A stretch of 64,000 nt of DNA from Magnolia sinica (GCF_029962835.1 NC_080574.1:27874001-27938000); one strand, 5' to 3'; shown: positions 1 through 12,908, numbered from the stretch's first letter. The notes: generated from the letters alone by a model not told the origin. Translations and numbers: made by a program.

Positions 1-386
1 ACCTATTTGGCCGGTATTAAGTTGAATTAAATGGGATTGCATTGCTAATCCTACTTTGAAATAGAGAATGACTTGTTTGGAAGGAGCCTGAGATGGGATT
101 AAAATTAACTTTATAAGCTTTAAAAAATGAGCCTGGTGTTAGAAAGTGTGAGATGGAATTACAAATCCTGTTGATGATGAATTTTTACTTTATTCAAGTT
201 TAATCCAAATATAATTTGAAAGTAAATTTCAAAATTTATTGTTAAATGCATACATTTCAAACATGGTATTAGAAAACATGAGATATACCTAATCCGAGAA
301 CAATACCTTAAGCATGCATTTATTGTAACTTTTACAACTCCATCTACCTTAATCCGGCATAATGTAGTTGGCCAAACAAGCCCCTA
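1..386. mobile_element. MITE-like element at window edge
   Basis: The window opens with TATTTGGCCGGTATTAAG. The reverse complement of about 355-386 gives a matching end (GGCTTGTTTGGCCAACTAC), so the two look like imperfect terminal inverted repeats around an AT-rich 386-bp body with no ORF. GTTTGGCC ends are common in plant hAT and PIF/Harbinger MITEs, and the superfamily is not decided. The left end may lie just outside the window. Confidence 0.45.
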
Positions 387-1494
387 ATCTCGTCTTGCTT
401 TGGTTGGACCATGGCTGAAAATATCTAGCTAGGAGGACAATCTTCTCTCTCTCTCCTGGTCAGTGATGAGATAGAAATATCATCATTTAGGATTTGAAAA
501 GGCCCACCACATGGGCGGCTTTGTCATATCATCTCCTAAAAAGGGTAGGAGTCTATTGTCCTATTGTTTTAAAATTTCAGAGTCTGTCACGTCATTTTGG
601 CACAACAGAAAAGGCATAAAAGGTTGAGTAGACAGTAATCGCCTGTGACCATATTGCTATGGAATTTCAACATGAGGTCATGGTTGGAGTGTATGTACGG
701 GTAAGAGCGCTGAAAAAGAAGAAGAACCACATCTGACTTAATGGAATCAAAACTTAGATGAGATTTCAAGCTAAGTTACTGGGAAATTCACTCATTGAAT
801 AGTCAAGAAAATCTATTAATGAAAAATCACTTATCATATTTGACAAATATTTTTAAAATTTAAATGTATGATTATATAATGAATTAGTTTAAATTTTGTT
901 AATATTTTTCTATTAATGTCTAGATAAAATTTAAAATATACTAGTCTTGTCAGATACCCACATTAAAAATGAAGAAATTTTAAAACAAATGACATTTGTG
1001 AAAATCTTGCCATGATATAGTTTGTTATTTGTTAATGAAAATATGGCAGGATTTTTCTAACGGCGGTAACCGACAAGACTTGTAAAGTTGTTGTGGCTAA
1101 CACTGGAAATGTAGGGATTGATTAGAATAGGAGATATGCAGATCATTTCCTCCATCATAAATCCACCTCTTCCCATGGTATCATCAACAGCTTATTCGGA
1201 TATTATTTATGAATTTTAAATAATTTAAATACTTGAAGTTATTTTTAATGTTTCTTACATAATCATGTTTTGAGGGAATATTTTCATAAAATTTCTGATT
1301 TTACCAAACAATGCCTTAGGTTTTATAAATTCCTAAAGGGTGCTTTTATGGGGTTGAAATAATTATATTGCTGTGTACTCTTTTTTTTTTTTCCCAAAGA
1401 AGTGATGGAATCAAGCATGGTAGGACCCATCCATATGGTGTGTGTATGCGACCCAGATTGGGTACTACCCCCACCAGGACCTAGCCAAGAGATG

Positions 1495-1935
1495 GACAGT
1501 CCTCATAGAAGCTCTGTGGGGCCCACCTTGATGTATATATTTTATTTAGCCTTTTTATTCATTTTGATAGATTGTTTTAAGCCATGAGTCCAAAAAATAG
1601 GTTGATCTAAGGCTGTCATAGGAAACAGTGCGGATGGGACACATTTAAAACTTAGGAGGATTATAGAAGTTTTGGATCAAGCTGATATTTATGTTCTGCC
1701 TTCTGACCAAAGCCTGTCTTACCTTATGAATAAGTTGGATGGAAATAAATTTCACAACGAGCCCGGGAAGGTTTCAACGTGAGCATTGTTGTTGCCTGTG
1801 GTGTGGTCAACTCAAGACTTTGATCTGACTCCTTATCTAAGCTCATGCACTAAAATGATCCGTCAAAATGGATAGACTGCAGGGATAAAATACATACATC
1901 ATGGTGGACCCCACGGACACTCTTTCGTCTCACAA
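1495..1935. mobile_element. Palindromic MITE-family copy (in copy A)
   Basis: The left part reads GTGGGGCCCACCTTGATG, then ATTTTGATAGATTG. The right part reads CAAAATGGATAGACTG, then ACATCATGGTGGACCCCAC. The halves are imperfect reverse complements, which is the structure of the abundant MITE family in this window. The matching copy in segment B is at about 15715-16145. No coding capacity. Confidence 0.6.
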
Positions 1936-2944
1936 GGCAATCTGAACAGCAGGCGAATCCATGAGTGGCCACACATTGTTTATAAGTTTGTGTGCAGTAT
2001 ATATTGTTTTTTAATGGTGTGGCCCACCTGATGATTGGATCAGCCTGATTTTTTTTGTTCATCTGATAATCATGTCACGCAAACCTTTTGGGAGGTTTAG
2101 ATGTCATACAAGCACCACCTGGCCCACAATGCCAAGCAATACTGCCTCGTTTGAGGAATAAAAAAAACGTAGACGAGGGTAATTTGTTGTTGGACCCCTA
2201 GAAAACACTTTCCGTACTGGGAAAAAAAAAGTTACTGCATTTTTTTTAAATCTTTTGGTAAAATCAAGATTTCAAAAGGAATTAAGATGTACAAATCACT
2301 TTACGTAGGCATGAAATAGTAAGTGAAGATCTACCGTAGACCAGATCTGCATGGACACGAAGCTGAGTCAGGTTTTTGGATTTTTGAACTACGGGTGAGA
2401 TCACCTAAAATGCAGTATGTGGACACTATCCTCCATAGAGATTGAAACCATTATTCTTGTAACCCCTGCCACGAATGGCCCATGGTATCTCATCCGTTGG
2501 ATAACATTATCCCATTAAAAGTAGCTCTTGAAGAATATGAAAAGTTGGCTCCATTCTAGCTTTAGACATTCATTTGTAGGACCCACATGGATGCACCTGA
2601 TCATCCAACCAGGGTGCTTTCCAAGTCTTGGGCATTCCATTATAGGTCCCACATAGTAGATAATAAATGGAAGGTGGCCCTGTTACAGTGGAGGATCAAA
2701 AGAATAAAGGACGGGACTATCTACCCTAAACGTTTTCCTACGGAGAACCTAGCAGACTATAAATATTGACAGCTCCATCAGGACTGTCCAGATTGGGGGT
2801 CCATAAAAAAATCAAGCAAGCTCTGTGGTCCAACCATGTTGTCTGTGTGATTTTCACTCCCTCCATCAGAGGTGCTCTCCTCAATGCTAGGCCGTAAGCT
2901 AAAAAGCATCCAGATATAACTCAGGTGGGCTAAACTGTTGAAAA

Positions 2945-3610
2945 GTAATAATTTAGAATACAAAGGGGATAGAGGAAAAAGATAATTAGAAAATCGAATC
3001 TATCATGTTCAAGGCTTGACTTGAATAGTCAATTTCTCAAGGCAGATTTGCTGTCTTTTTTTGATAATTCTAGCAAGTGTAAACGAAAGAAATTTATAAA
3101 TTGTCTTCATGATATAATGAACTTTCAATCCGAATTTCAACATGAAAATTTATACATTTAAGTGTTAAACAAATCTTTAATTTTGACACCGATATACATT
3201 AAAAAAAAGGTTATGAATAAACACAGATGATATATCTAAAAATGGAGATGATGTAATAATGTTTCTGAATTATCGTATCTAGGATTTATAGCAATTGAAT
3301 GGTCATGGAATTCTTCCTTAAAAGATACCAAATCAACACAAAGGTAATAAGAGCGACTATGCGCACGCTCGAAGTGCTAAGTGCTCCTAATAAAGTGCCC
3401 AAGAAACCTTACAACCCACGCCATGCATGCGCGGACGGTGCACGACACCGTCTTTGAGGAGATTTGGACCCTGGTTGCAGAAGCAATAACTCTTTTTCTT
3501 ACCAGTTGATTATACACACTATTTATGAAAAGTTTAAATAATTAATATATTTATTTACTTTTTATAAATAACTTTTATTTTTAAAATTTATTTTTTTTAC
3601 AAAAGGACAA
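2945..3610. other. Copy A-only block, AT-rich, no gene seen
   Basis: Between the sequence matching 17165 and that matching 17190, copy A carries about 660 bp that B lacks. It is AT-rich with a long T/A run near 3540-3600 and no recognisable coding sequence. It is either an insertion in A or a deletion in B. I could not find clear terminal repeats or a target duplication. Confidence 0.55.
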
Positions 3611-3773
3611 CATAAACCATGTGGAATAATGAAGATGGGATGCTGAGCATAGGTCTGTCTATGGGGCCACAGTGGTGTGTGTCTTTCATCATACCCATTC
3701 ATCAGGTGGGGCTCATAAGGATGAAAGGAAATGTGAAATTACAAGCCTTGATTCGAAACTTTGGCCATATCAT

Positions 3774-3958
3774 TGATGTAGAGTGGGTTGCAGACACTTT
3801 CATGGCAAAGATGGACCAGAGAAGGCCCGATCAGAGGCAAAAATGATTAGGACCGTCAAGACCTTAAAGTAGTCACATCTTACAAATCAAAATGGGTTTT
3901 TCACTATGATTTTGGGGTAGGAGAAGCTACTTTATCCAACTAATGCCCACGCCAGTTT
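3774..3958 (+). mobile_element. Truncated solo LTR (gypsy-like), copy A
   Basis: Starts TGATGTAGAGTGGGTTGCAG directly after ATCAT (3769-3773), the same target sequence that flanks the full solo LTR at 17343-18043 in copy B. It breaks off within the LTR (around GCCCACGCCAG) and joins sequence matching about 20495 of copy B. The LTR was therefore inserted before the duplication, and copy A later lost the rest. Confidence 0.8.
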
Positions 3959-5316
3959 TGGATTATTTTATTTTCCTTTTTTTAAAAGGAGAATTCTGAT
4001 CCTTTACTTGTCGCAAGCTAAAAAAATCCTACTTTCTTGCATCGTAATTGGTCCATGTCATTACTAATGTTGCCAGTACTACTGCATTAAATACAATGTG
4101 TGATGATGTGGTCCAATTGGATTGCAACAAGTAGGATTTTCTTGCTGGTGGCAAGTAGAGGATCCGGATTCTTCTTAAGATGTAAGGCAAATATAGTTTT
4201 ATGGGTTCTATCAGTGAGAAATGTTTACATGCAATGTTTCTGGTGAAGTTTCACATACAATATTCTTGCTTGCTCTGGCTAATTTGTCTCTTCCATGGAA
4301 AATCAAAGTTGTTAAAAAATGTAGCCTACCCCTCAAAGATCTCTTGGGATAAATACAAGAATGATCTACTCATCAGGTGGGCCACACTACCAAAATCATT
4401 ATACAACCCTGATTTTATTAAGTAACCACCTAATGAATGGATTGATACTATTTTTGCTTCATGTTATCTTTATGGTACAACCCACCTGTTGCGCAGCTCA
4501 AATACTCTGCACCAGAAACATGATAGTAGGAATGAGATCTGTATGTGAAATTCTCTACATTCAACGTTATAAGTGAACATTTCTCTTTGCATCTATATTA
4601 TTTTAATATTTTAAGTAATTTCTGGATCTTCATATGGCTTTATAGAAATCTTCAAATGCAACATACAATACTTTATTTCCCTTCTACATGTTATTTATGG
4701 ACAACATTTCTAGATTTTCATATGACTTTGTAGAAATATTCATATATAACATGCAATACTTTATTTCTCTCCAACATGTTATTTATGGACAACATTACAG
4801 CATTGGAAAAGGTGGGTTGCACCATAAAGAACATATGCAGTGAATATCGGATCCCACGCTCATTAGGTAGGCCACACTGTATATTAAGTAAGTTCATAGG
4901 CTGTCCAGTGATTTCGACAGTATACCTTCATGATCAGTGGCCCAACTTCATGTTAGCCTTGGTCATGCAGCCGACCTTTTGCATGAATAAGATATTCATG
5001 CAAGTGACACGTTGGAGGGAAAGAAATGCAACATTTACTAAGCTGACAGACAGTACATGTCGGCTAATATGCATACGCCATCACGCACGTCGACATGGCA
5101 GAAAAGCTGCAATATCCAAGCCATCCATCACAAGAGTACCACCATATATGTACATTAATTATCAGGTTAGTCCACTTGTCAGGTGGGCCACACAATTAAA
5201 TGAACATCTATAATACACCAATTTAGTTATTATATCATGGTTCACCTACCGAATGGACCACCTTTATTTTTAGGTGAATGGCTATGCGGTTGCGTTTGCA
5301 ATTTCTTGGTTCTGGA

Positions 5317-5945
5317 TATTGATTGTTGAGGCTTGTTCCTCTCTAACCTGTTTAAAATAAGTTTATTTTAACGCTTGGTTTGTGGGACCCACTATGATCG
5401 ATGTGTCCATAAAATCCAGTAAGTTTATCATGTGCGTCGTCCTCTCATTTTCTCCTCAGAGTTAAAAAATCAGACGGATTGGAACAGATTATAGAATTAG
5501 GCCTAAACCTCTCAAATCATGAGCGTGACTAGTTGGCTGTGACCTAGAACCGCCATGTGAGTGGGACCTAACTGTGGGGCCCACCTTGATGTATGCATAG
5601 TATATCCATGCCATTTATTTGTTTTGCCAAATTATTTAGAACAGTCTCAAAAATGAAGTGAATATAAATTTCAGGTGGACCACACCACAGGAAATAGTGG
5701 TTGTTGAATGCCCACCATTAAAAGCTTCCTAAGATCCAAGGTATGTTTGTTGACCATCCAACATGTTGATAAGGTCACGTAGGCCTAGATAAAAGTAAAA
5801 AAAAAACAATATCAGCTTGATACAAAACTTTTGTAGTCCATGGAAGTTTTTAAACAGCCACTAACCACTATTTCCTGTGGTGTGGTTCACTTGAGTTTTG
5901 GATCCCCTCGTTTTTTGTAGAATGTCCTAAAATGAGCTCGCAAAA
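5317..5945. repeat. Palindromic MITE-family copy plus unit later duplicated in B
   Basis: Begins with GATATTGATTGTTGAGGC, continues through GTGGGGCCCACCTTGATG and a diagnostic GGTGGACCACACCACAGG, and ends with the inverted version TTTCCTGTGGTGTGGTTC. It occurs once here and in two tandem or partial copies in segment B (about 21839-22259 and 22260-22840). No ORF of note. Confidence 0.6.
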
Positions 5946-6023
5946 TGGATGAATGGGGTGGATTTCTAACAAACATCAGGGTGGCTCCCACCTAGCTTCC
6001 CAGGGCAGAAAATTCATGTGAAA

Positions 6024-6260
6024 GGCGGACGTGGATTAGATACTGACAGGGTTGAGTACCGAGACTGGCTGATGAAGTGACGTCACCAACTTCTGTGGCC
6101 CCACCATGATTTTATGTTTTGTATCCACACCCTCCATCCATTTGGAGAGATCATATTAGGGCATAATCCAAAGAATGAGGCCGATCCAAGGCTAGAGTGG
6201 ACCCCACCACAGATAAAACCATACTTGTTAGTGGACAATGAAAGTAAAATGGTCGATGGT
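6024..6260. mobile_element. 5' half of a GCGGATTG-type MITE
   Basis: The end GCGGACGTGGATTAGATACTG resembles the ends of complete copies at 22966, 58085 and 57775. It is followed by the family body (TCCACACCCTCCATCCATTTG). The right half and right terminal repeat are missing. The homologous complete copy in segment B is 22966-23505. Confidence 0.6.
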
Positions 6261-6439
6261 TAAGAACTTAAGATCATCTCATGAGTGTGATTATTGACCA
6301 TGCTCCTTCCCGTGGGACTTACAAGTTAAAATAGCCCAAGCAAAGGCCAACCACTGAGAATAGTGCAAGCAGGGCCCAAACAGAGCCCAGCCATTGTGAA
6401 TAAGTCTGGCGATGGGCAGCGCCTGGGCCCAGCAAAATC

Positions 6440-7360
6440 ATTTTTTTATTAGGACCACATCCCTAAGGCACGCCGGGTAAGTTCGAAATCCGAGCCGGGC
6501 TCAGCCCAGTCCATTGCCACTCCTAAATGAGAACCGGCACAAGTATTATGGATTAACGTCGGTTGGGTTGGGTTGGGTTGGGTTGGGTTGGTGCTCAGCC
6601 CTACCCCAACCCAAAGTTCCCATACCTCAACTCTAATCCAACCCAACCCAACCTTGGGTTGGGAATTCTCAACCCAAGTGGGCTCGGCCAAGTGCATTCG
6701 TATTAACATTTTGGTTATTACATTAGTCTTATTATATTTCAATATGCATCTTACTCTTCAGTACCTATAATTTTATTAATTATATATGTAACTTTTTATA
6801 GTTTAAAAAAAAAAAAAAAAAAACCCTTCATTTTTTCTAAACAAACAAGGTAAAATATATGACAGCATATCCTTCAAAAGTTGTATTGTTCAGCTCGCAA
6901 TATACATGGGAGAGAGATATCAGGTGTTTCTTGTTAGCTTGAGTCATTGGAAATGAGGTGGACTAATGAGACCCAGCAACATTGGAATTTCCCATGCCTT
7001 TAACACATACAATCCACACTCAATTATAATTTATAAGTAACTTTTATATCGATGAGGATCGGGTTAGGTTGGGCAGCCTGAGACCTCAACCTAAGCCCAA
7101 TCCAAGTTTTATCGAGTTGGTGTTTGTATATAGCCCATGCTCAAGATCAAACCTGATACATCCTGCCTAGCCTAACCCAAGTTGGTCAGGTTGAACTCGC
7201 CGGACTTTCAGCTCTAGAAAGTATAGGTGGCAATGGGTCCAATCAGGTTGGGTCGGGGTCAACCCAAACCTAACTGACCTGTTTACGAAGTGGGCCAAGA
7301 ATTATGGCCAAACCAGACCCACCATCCTATATTTTGTGGCCGGACTCAACCCACTTAAAA
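6440..7360. repeat. GGTTG/CAACCC-rich degenerate hAT-type sequences
   Basis: Pentamer runs of GGTTG on the top strand (about 6560-6590) are followed by the complementary CAACC-rich stretch (6600-6680). Two hAT-MITE-like ends are present: CCATTGCCACTCCTA near 6512 and ATAGGTGGCAATGGGTCC near 7223. The ends face away from each other, so they are fragments of different copies. A poly(A) run sits at 6806-6823. No gene. Confidence 0.45.
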
Positions 7361-8985
7361 TTCATCAAGTGCGATTGCGATCTATTTAATTATTATCCGG
7401 TTGGATAATTCATCACCATATGTGCTGAAATCAGGACCGTACAATTGTTGATCCGTTTGTGGATGAGCATTACGCCAAATCTCACTTAGCTGATGATGGT
7501 AACCGTCCGATTTTTTATTTTTTATTTTTTTTAAATGTTTAACCATCCATTTGTTAGCTTCCAATTGGATGGTTGGGATTGTTCAATCGCTATGACAATA
7601 TGTCCACTATTTGGATGAATTTGATAGCCATACACGTGGGACCTAAGGAAGATGAGCAACCATCGTCCTCAATTATTTTGCATCCACCAACGTTCCATGT
7701 GGTTGCAATGTTGCACCTACTGACAAATATCTAAGAGATTTTTAAAATGCCGCCATGTTTATGTGGACAACCAATCCTGTAGAATAAGCTTAAATCAAGT
7801 TATTCACCTATTCACTGCTTACATACACGTGGGACCCACTGTGCTGTGTATATTTCATACAATCTAGGCATTGAGTGGTCCCCACCATGTTACCTGCAAT
7901 TATTGTCATTTTTAATGCATTACTTATTGGATTTATTTTTTTTTCAAATTCCCTTAGAGCCAATAAATTAATTAGACTGAATAATTCAATTGTTTGATTA
8001 AAAAAAGGTCATGATAACCGTCCATTTTCAAAACAAAGGACCAAATTTTGAAATGATTAAAATGATCCAATGTAGATTTTTTGTTATATATCTATCATAC
8101 AAGTTGAGCCTCACCAACGGATTCAAGGCATCCACAGACCATAAAATAAATAATAATAATAATAATAAATAAATAAAAATCTAAAACCTCAGGAAACAAT
8201 AAATGTCTGAAAAGAAGATTTGTCACTAAATACACCTTTGTATTATTTCAGTTCCCAAAACGGAAAATGGGCCCATACAAATCCATCATGATTGGTGTAA
8301 ATGGTAGAGGATTTTTTCTACATACTAACTTGTGTGAAGATGGGCGAACATGGTGGGTCCCAAACCCAGGACCACAAACCATAACCATTAGCCTCGTCTC
8401 ATTTGGATGGGCACGTCAACATCCACATGATTAAACTAATAAGACCTGCCAGGGGTCCACCGATTCTATTAATCTATTGGAGCCTAATAAAGATGGTTTA
8501 TGTTTCAAAAATCCAAATTAAGTTCATCAGAAAATCTCATCCTTGACCATAATATATTAATTTTTTGCCATATATTTAATACAACCAATCAAGTGGATAT
8601 TAATGCATAATAAGTGTAGTTTTTCTTACATGTGCCATGCATGTTGGGACCTAATACACCGATGGCCCTGATCTGTAAGCAAAAATGCCATGTTGCTATG
8701 TTAAGGTCTGGTTGATGAATCACAGCCATTGGTTCCTGTACACTTGTTTGTTGAAATAAAGCTGTTAGGTATATTTCATTTTTAACGTCCAACGAATTTC
8801 AACCAATTTGATAGTCAGATAGTAAAATATTATTTTTGTTTGATGCATTTAAAACTAGTGCCTGAAATTTAGATGCTTTCTTTTGAGTTAGTTGTATGCC
8901 ATTTTGAAGTATCATTCATTTCACTCTCCCAAAGTATCAAAGTTTTGTTACGAGATGTTTTAAATTTATATATGTAACAAGGGTT
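7361..8985. other. Gene-free interval with MITE debris
   Basis: AT-rich, with many short ORFs none of which resembles a protein I know. It contains an (AAT)n-like microsatellite at about 8146-8177 and scattered GTGGGACCCAC-type MITE motifs (about 7828, 8352). Nothing else is supported. Confidence 0.5.
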
Positions 8986-9545
8986 CAAGCGATTGATCCT
9001 TCTGGTCAATCAATCAAGTGAGTTTTGAATTATATAAATTGATCTTTGGACAATTTTGGACCATCTCAATTGATCGATGTCTCAGCTCGATTGATGGACG
9101 AAATTCAAAAATTACTTATAAACTCTCTAGACAATTTTGAGCATATTTGATTGCTCGAATATGGGAGATCAATCGATCAATGGTGTGCTCGATCGACGAT
9201 CAATCAATGCTTAGATCAACGACACGTAATTTTGCGGAATTACATAGTTTGTTTCCTATTTCGAGTGCAATACTATATTTATGGCTAGAATTATGGGATT
9301 AGGGTATGCTAATCAAGAGGCAATCATTTCTAAGGTTTTGAGAGGTGAAAACGAGAATTTTTCAAATATTGTAAGTGATTTCATCTCTTACAATTTTTGC
9401 TTTCATAGCAATTCATTGTTGCTTTATGTCGTAGTTTTTTTCCGCAAGAATTTTTTCATGTAAAATTCGTGTGTGTTTGTGATTGCTTTGTTTACATTTG
9501 TTTAATCTCGTGTGATCGGAATTCAGGATTTGCTTCTACAGATCC
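8986..9545. mobile_element. Possible LTR-derived fragment rich in ATCGAT/TCGATTGAT motifs
   Basis: The segment 8990-9220 is crowded with overlapping TGATCGAT/TCAATCGATC words. It leads into a T-rich tail ending near GGATTTGCTTCTACAGATCC. Such composition is seen in some plant LTRs, but I found no partner LTR, primer-binding site or target duplication. Weak call. Confidence 0.25.
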
Positions 9546-9599
9546 CTTAAAAGTTCTCCTAAAGATGGTTGTAAACACACAATTATTGTACAATATGCT

Positions 9600-10045
9600 T
9601 ATTCTACTAGGTGTGTGGGGGCCAACACTGATATGAGACCCACATTTACAGCGTCCACAAGGTGAGCCCCTTTAAGGTTGTTGCATCAAAATATTAGACC
9701 AATCCAAAAAAAATTGGGAGGGATTAGTTGGGATGCCGATGCCTACCATATTAACCTTTAGTGTTTTGTTTAGGACCTACTTTTTAGCATTCCATTCAAT
9801 CTATTCATAACATTAGTCATACTAGGATTAATAGACACCTAAAAATTCAGATCATTCAAAAACTCAAGTAAACCCCACCACATGATTTTAGTGGTTTTAG
9901 GGATAATTTTACAATATGCGGAACACCTGAATTATAAATCAACCTGTTTTTTTTTTTTTTTTAAAACCTCCAAGGTGGACACGAAGGGGGCTTACATGAT
10001 GGATAGAGTGGATGTCAACCATATATAACAATAGGCTCCACACAG
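9600..10045. mobile_element. Diverged palindromic MITE-family copy
   Basis: The left portion (GGGGCCAACACTGATATGAG, then CCACAAGGTGAGCCCC) and right portion (TCCAAGGTGGACACGAAG, then AATAGGCTCCACAC) form a loose inverted pair around a TTT run (9947-9961). It resembles the window's main MITE family but is more diverged. Confidence 0.35.
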
Positions 10046-10256
10046 CAAGCCGTAAAATAAACTTATACAATGAATAAACTTACATAAGCTTTTACAAACA
10101 TGATGTACTAAAATATCATAAAGGCTATATTGTGATGAGAGGCATCTTGTTTGTTTTAATATTGATTTGAGAAGTGTATCATGAGGAAGTATGATCAACC
10201 TAATATTGCATTGTATGCTATAGTAGTTGAATATTGAACTATAACGCTAGCTGCAT

Positions 10257-10575
10257 GTAAAAGTATGTGGCTGGCACAAGTATTGAGAGACTTAGAGAAA
10301 AAAAAAAAAAAAAAAAAAAAACATCAATTATTCTGTTCTAAGCATGAGTATATAGTTTTATTATTATTATTATTATTATTTTATACACATGCACACACAT
10401 CCCCACACACTCACGCCGTAGTGAGATTTCACGAGTCTACCACCTGAGCATGAGTATATAGTTTGCTACAAGTAAAAGTACGTGGCCGGCACAACTATTG
10501 AGAGACTTAGAGAGAGAAAAGAAAAAGAAAAAAAAAGAAGCAATTAATATTCTGTTCCAATCATGAGTAATAGTG
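10257..10575 (+). repeat. Tandem duplication of about 105 bp, split by a SINE
   Basis: GTAAAAGTATGTGGCTGGCA...GAGAGACTTAGAG (from about 10258) recurs as GTAAAAGTACGTGGCCGGCA...GAGAGACTTAGAG (from about 10472). Both copies continue into purine-rich runs, then TTCTGTTC and ATGAGTA. A SINE lies between the copies. Confidence 0.65.
10359..10446 (-). mobile_element. SINE, internally deleted, with 18-bp target duplication
   Basis: Flanked by identical 18-bp copies of AGCATGAGTATATAGTTT (10341-10358 and 10447-10464). Read on the minus strand it starts GGTGGTAGACTC, passes through GTGAAATCTCACTACGGCG and GTGAGTGTGTG, and ends in an (ATA)n tail. The body matches the SINE at 18094-18236 but lacks its B-box part. 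Confidence 0.75.
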
Positions 10576-11089
10576 TTAGTTTAATCATACTAGCATTTGA
10601 CATTTTTATGCCCACATGAAAGAATACGTGGAAGTTTATTATTATATTTACTAGAATACCGTGAGCAAATAGGTTGAGTTGATTTACATCTCAACTAGTG
10701 ACCGAATGATGAATATTTTCAATAAAGCATTCAGCATTTATCAGTTCGATATCTTCAAAAGAAGTTTGGATGTAAGTAGAATTTAACAATGAGAGAGAGT
10801 GTTTAGAATACTTAGTTATTAAACAAACATTTAGTTGAGTTCAATTAGAAAATTGATTAGTTGGAAAAAAAAAAAAAAAATCTTATTAGAGTTGTGATAT
10901 TAGTAGAATTAGAAAAATAATGAGCCTATCTCCTATGTAAAAGCAGGCTAATATATGACATACGAAAAAGCTTTCACTTCTCATCTCTTTCTTGCTTCTT
11001 GAATAAAGTGGTTTTTGTCTTTTAATTTTTCACTCATATTTTATTTTCTTTCTCAGTTTCTTCCCCCAATCTGCAAGGGGCTTATAGTT

Positions 11090-11335
11090 TTTTAAATGTG
11101 GTCCACATCTAATGTCCGATATGATAGACGACCCACATTCAAGGCAGGCTTCATATGATGGATAGCCCACATTGAAGGGTGTGCCTCACAAGGCGGATAG
11201 TAGTCTACATTGAAGGTAATTAAGCTCAGTACAATGGATAGTTCACATTTAAGACAGGGCTAAGGTGGGACATAATGAACCGTTCACATCAAAGGTTGGC
11301 TCTGCTTGATGGATGGTGAATAGTAAGGATGAATT
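11090..11335. repeat. Degenerate tandem repeat, unit about 40-45 bp
   Basis: Five or so rough repeats of GATGGATAG..CCACATTGAAGG with GGGC or TGCCTCA spacers run from 11100 to 11335. The vocabulary (CCCACATT, GATGGATAG) resembles the larger repeat at 49190-50010. No coding capacity. Confidence 0.5.
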
Positions 11336-12330
11336 AAATAAACTTGATAAACAAATACTTATGTGATGTTAAAAAGTAAATATAATTTATATATTTTTGC
11401 TAAGTTAATTTATCAAAATACTAATCTACTAAATAAGTAGAAAGTAAGATGAGTAATTGGTTGAGCATATGGAATAAATTGCTATCTATAATAGGTCCAA
11501 CATGATAGTGACAACTGACAATGGACACGTTGGGTAGCCATGTGAACATACTGATATGGATCTAAGATTATGGAGCATGGACCTCCACCGTATCATTCAT
11601 CTGGTTCTACTTCCTAACACATTAGGTGAATTACCTTACATGTGCATCATTACATGCCAACCTTACACTTGCCAATCTACACAGTGCAAACTATGCTACA
11701 TCTAAGCTGGAGGGTACCACACTGATGATCGGGTTGGTGGGACATTTCCAATCGTTGGATTCCACGCCCAATTTTTGGGTTTTCACTTGGTACTAGTGGG
11801 CCCATGGCTTTGTAATCAAATCCTCACCATGAATTTGACCGCGTCCCAAAATTCTCCACATTAGAAGATCCTAGCCACTCATCTTGGACTGAATGTGAAC
11901 AGTGTGGTCCGTCCACAATGGAGCAGGTGGGCCCATCTATGATCACCAGTGAATTTTGCGTAGGAGATGTCTGAAGTGAATTGCAAAGGTTACAAACATC
12001 AGTATGATCGGACAATCACAGCCATCCGTTGAGGGCATGCAATCGATGGTGAGATTTTAATTTATTTACCGTCCAGATTACATGCCCTAGTCAGATGTCT
12101 CTGGTCAAACCAATCAGGTTGCTTTTGGCGCCACTCGTCATTCATCGTAAGCTTCTTATTCAAAGGGCCAATCGTGATAGGAGACCGGATCAGTGCTCTA
12201 TCTATCAATGGATCAAAAATCAGGAATTATCATTTGTTGATACTTGATTCTTGAACATCAAAACCACATTAACAAAATCAACCGTCAAAATAAACTCTAG
12301 GATTAAATATGGTCAGATACCTATAACTTA

Positions 12331-12365
<35 letters not shown>

Positions 12366-12513
12366 GGACAAATTTGGTTGGTGGTGTAGGTGGGCCGATC
12401 GAACAATCCTCGATCACTTGCGATCTTTATTTTCTGGGGCAAATGTATCCAACGATATCATTCCCTTAAATTAGTGCAAGTCAATTACAAAGATGGGAAA
12501 GGTAGTAAGTAGA
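11336..12513. other. Gene-free interval with (AAT)n microsatellite
   Basis: No protein recognised. A clean (AAT)n run of about 36 bp lies at 12330-12365. MITE-like phrases (GTGGGCCCATCTATGATCAC near 11927) are present without a complete element that I can delimit. Confidence 0.5.
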
Positions 12514-12908
12514 GGTTTTCTGAAATACATCCGGATGTACTATAATAAGGTACATTGGGACCTTAACCTTTGAATATGGACCATCTTCCAAAGATCTGAA
12601 CCGTTTATATGATGTTTCTTAATTTTGAGATATTTTGACCAGAAATAAAATCTCTCAATTGGATTATTTCAACCCTCATAACGATTTGGTAGTTTGCTTG
12701 AGTATGGACAGTCAACAATATAGCCTTTATATGATCGAAGGGCCAAAATATTCAATCCTAGATTTTTTATTTTTATCTTTTTAATACCTAAATCTTCATT
12801 CCAAGAGGATCCCTATCATATGAACGGTTTTGGATCTTTGAAAAAAAATCCTAAAGCCTGAGCCTTGACATATCTTATTAGAATGCATTGGGATGCATAG
12901 AGCAAAAC
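12514..12908. mobile_element. MITE with about 90-bp imperfect terminal inverted repeats
   Basis: The left end GGTTTTCTGAAATACATCC...ACTATAATAAGGTA pairs with the reverse complement of the right end, GCGTTTTGCTCTATGCATCC...ATTCTAATAAGATA. The pairing continues inward through CCAAAGATCTGAACCGTTTA versus CAAAGATCCAAAACCGTTCA. The body is under 400 bp with no ORF. No clear target duplication was found, so the superfamily is open. Confidence 0.65.

Larger units (their letters stand above)
383..6260 (+). repeat. Segmental duplication, copy A
   Basis: This block matches 13870-23130 in direct orientation over nearly its whole length. Anchors include 780-1070 with 14290-14570, 1507-2960 with 15720-17170, 3619-3955 with 17200-17520, 3965-5560 with 20497-22060 and 5560-5940 with 22480-22830. 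By eye the copies look about 85-92% alike. Copy A has an extra block (about 2945-3610) that B lacks, and it lacks the rest of an LTR plus about 3 kb present in B. No convincing gene lies inside: ORFs open in both copies differ mostly at amino-acid-changing positions. Confidence 0.85.

Noticed and set aside
4776..5213. 145-codon ORF with an 86-codon counterpart open in copy B (21477-21737)
   Set aside because: Differences between the copies are mostly amino-acid-changing, the end is MITE-derived (CAGGTGGGCCACAC), and no known family is recognised. Openness is probably chance.
6560..6680. (GGTTG)n as interstitial telomere repeat
   Set aside because: The unit is GGTTG/GGGTT with irregular spacing, not TTTAGGG, and it sits in hAT-type non-autonomous sequence with the complementary stretch next to it.
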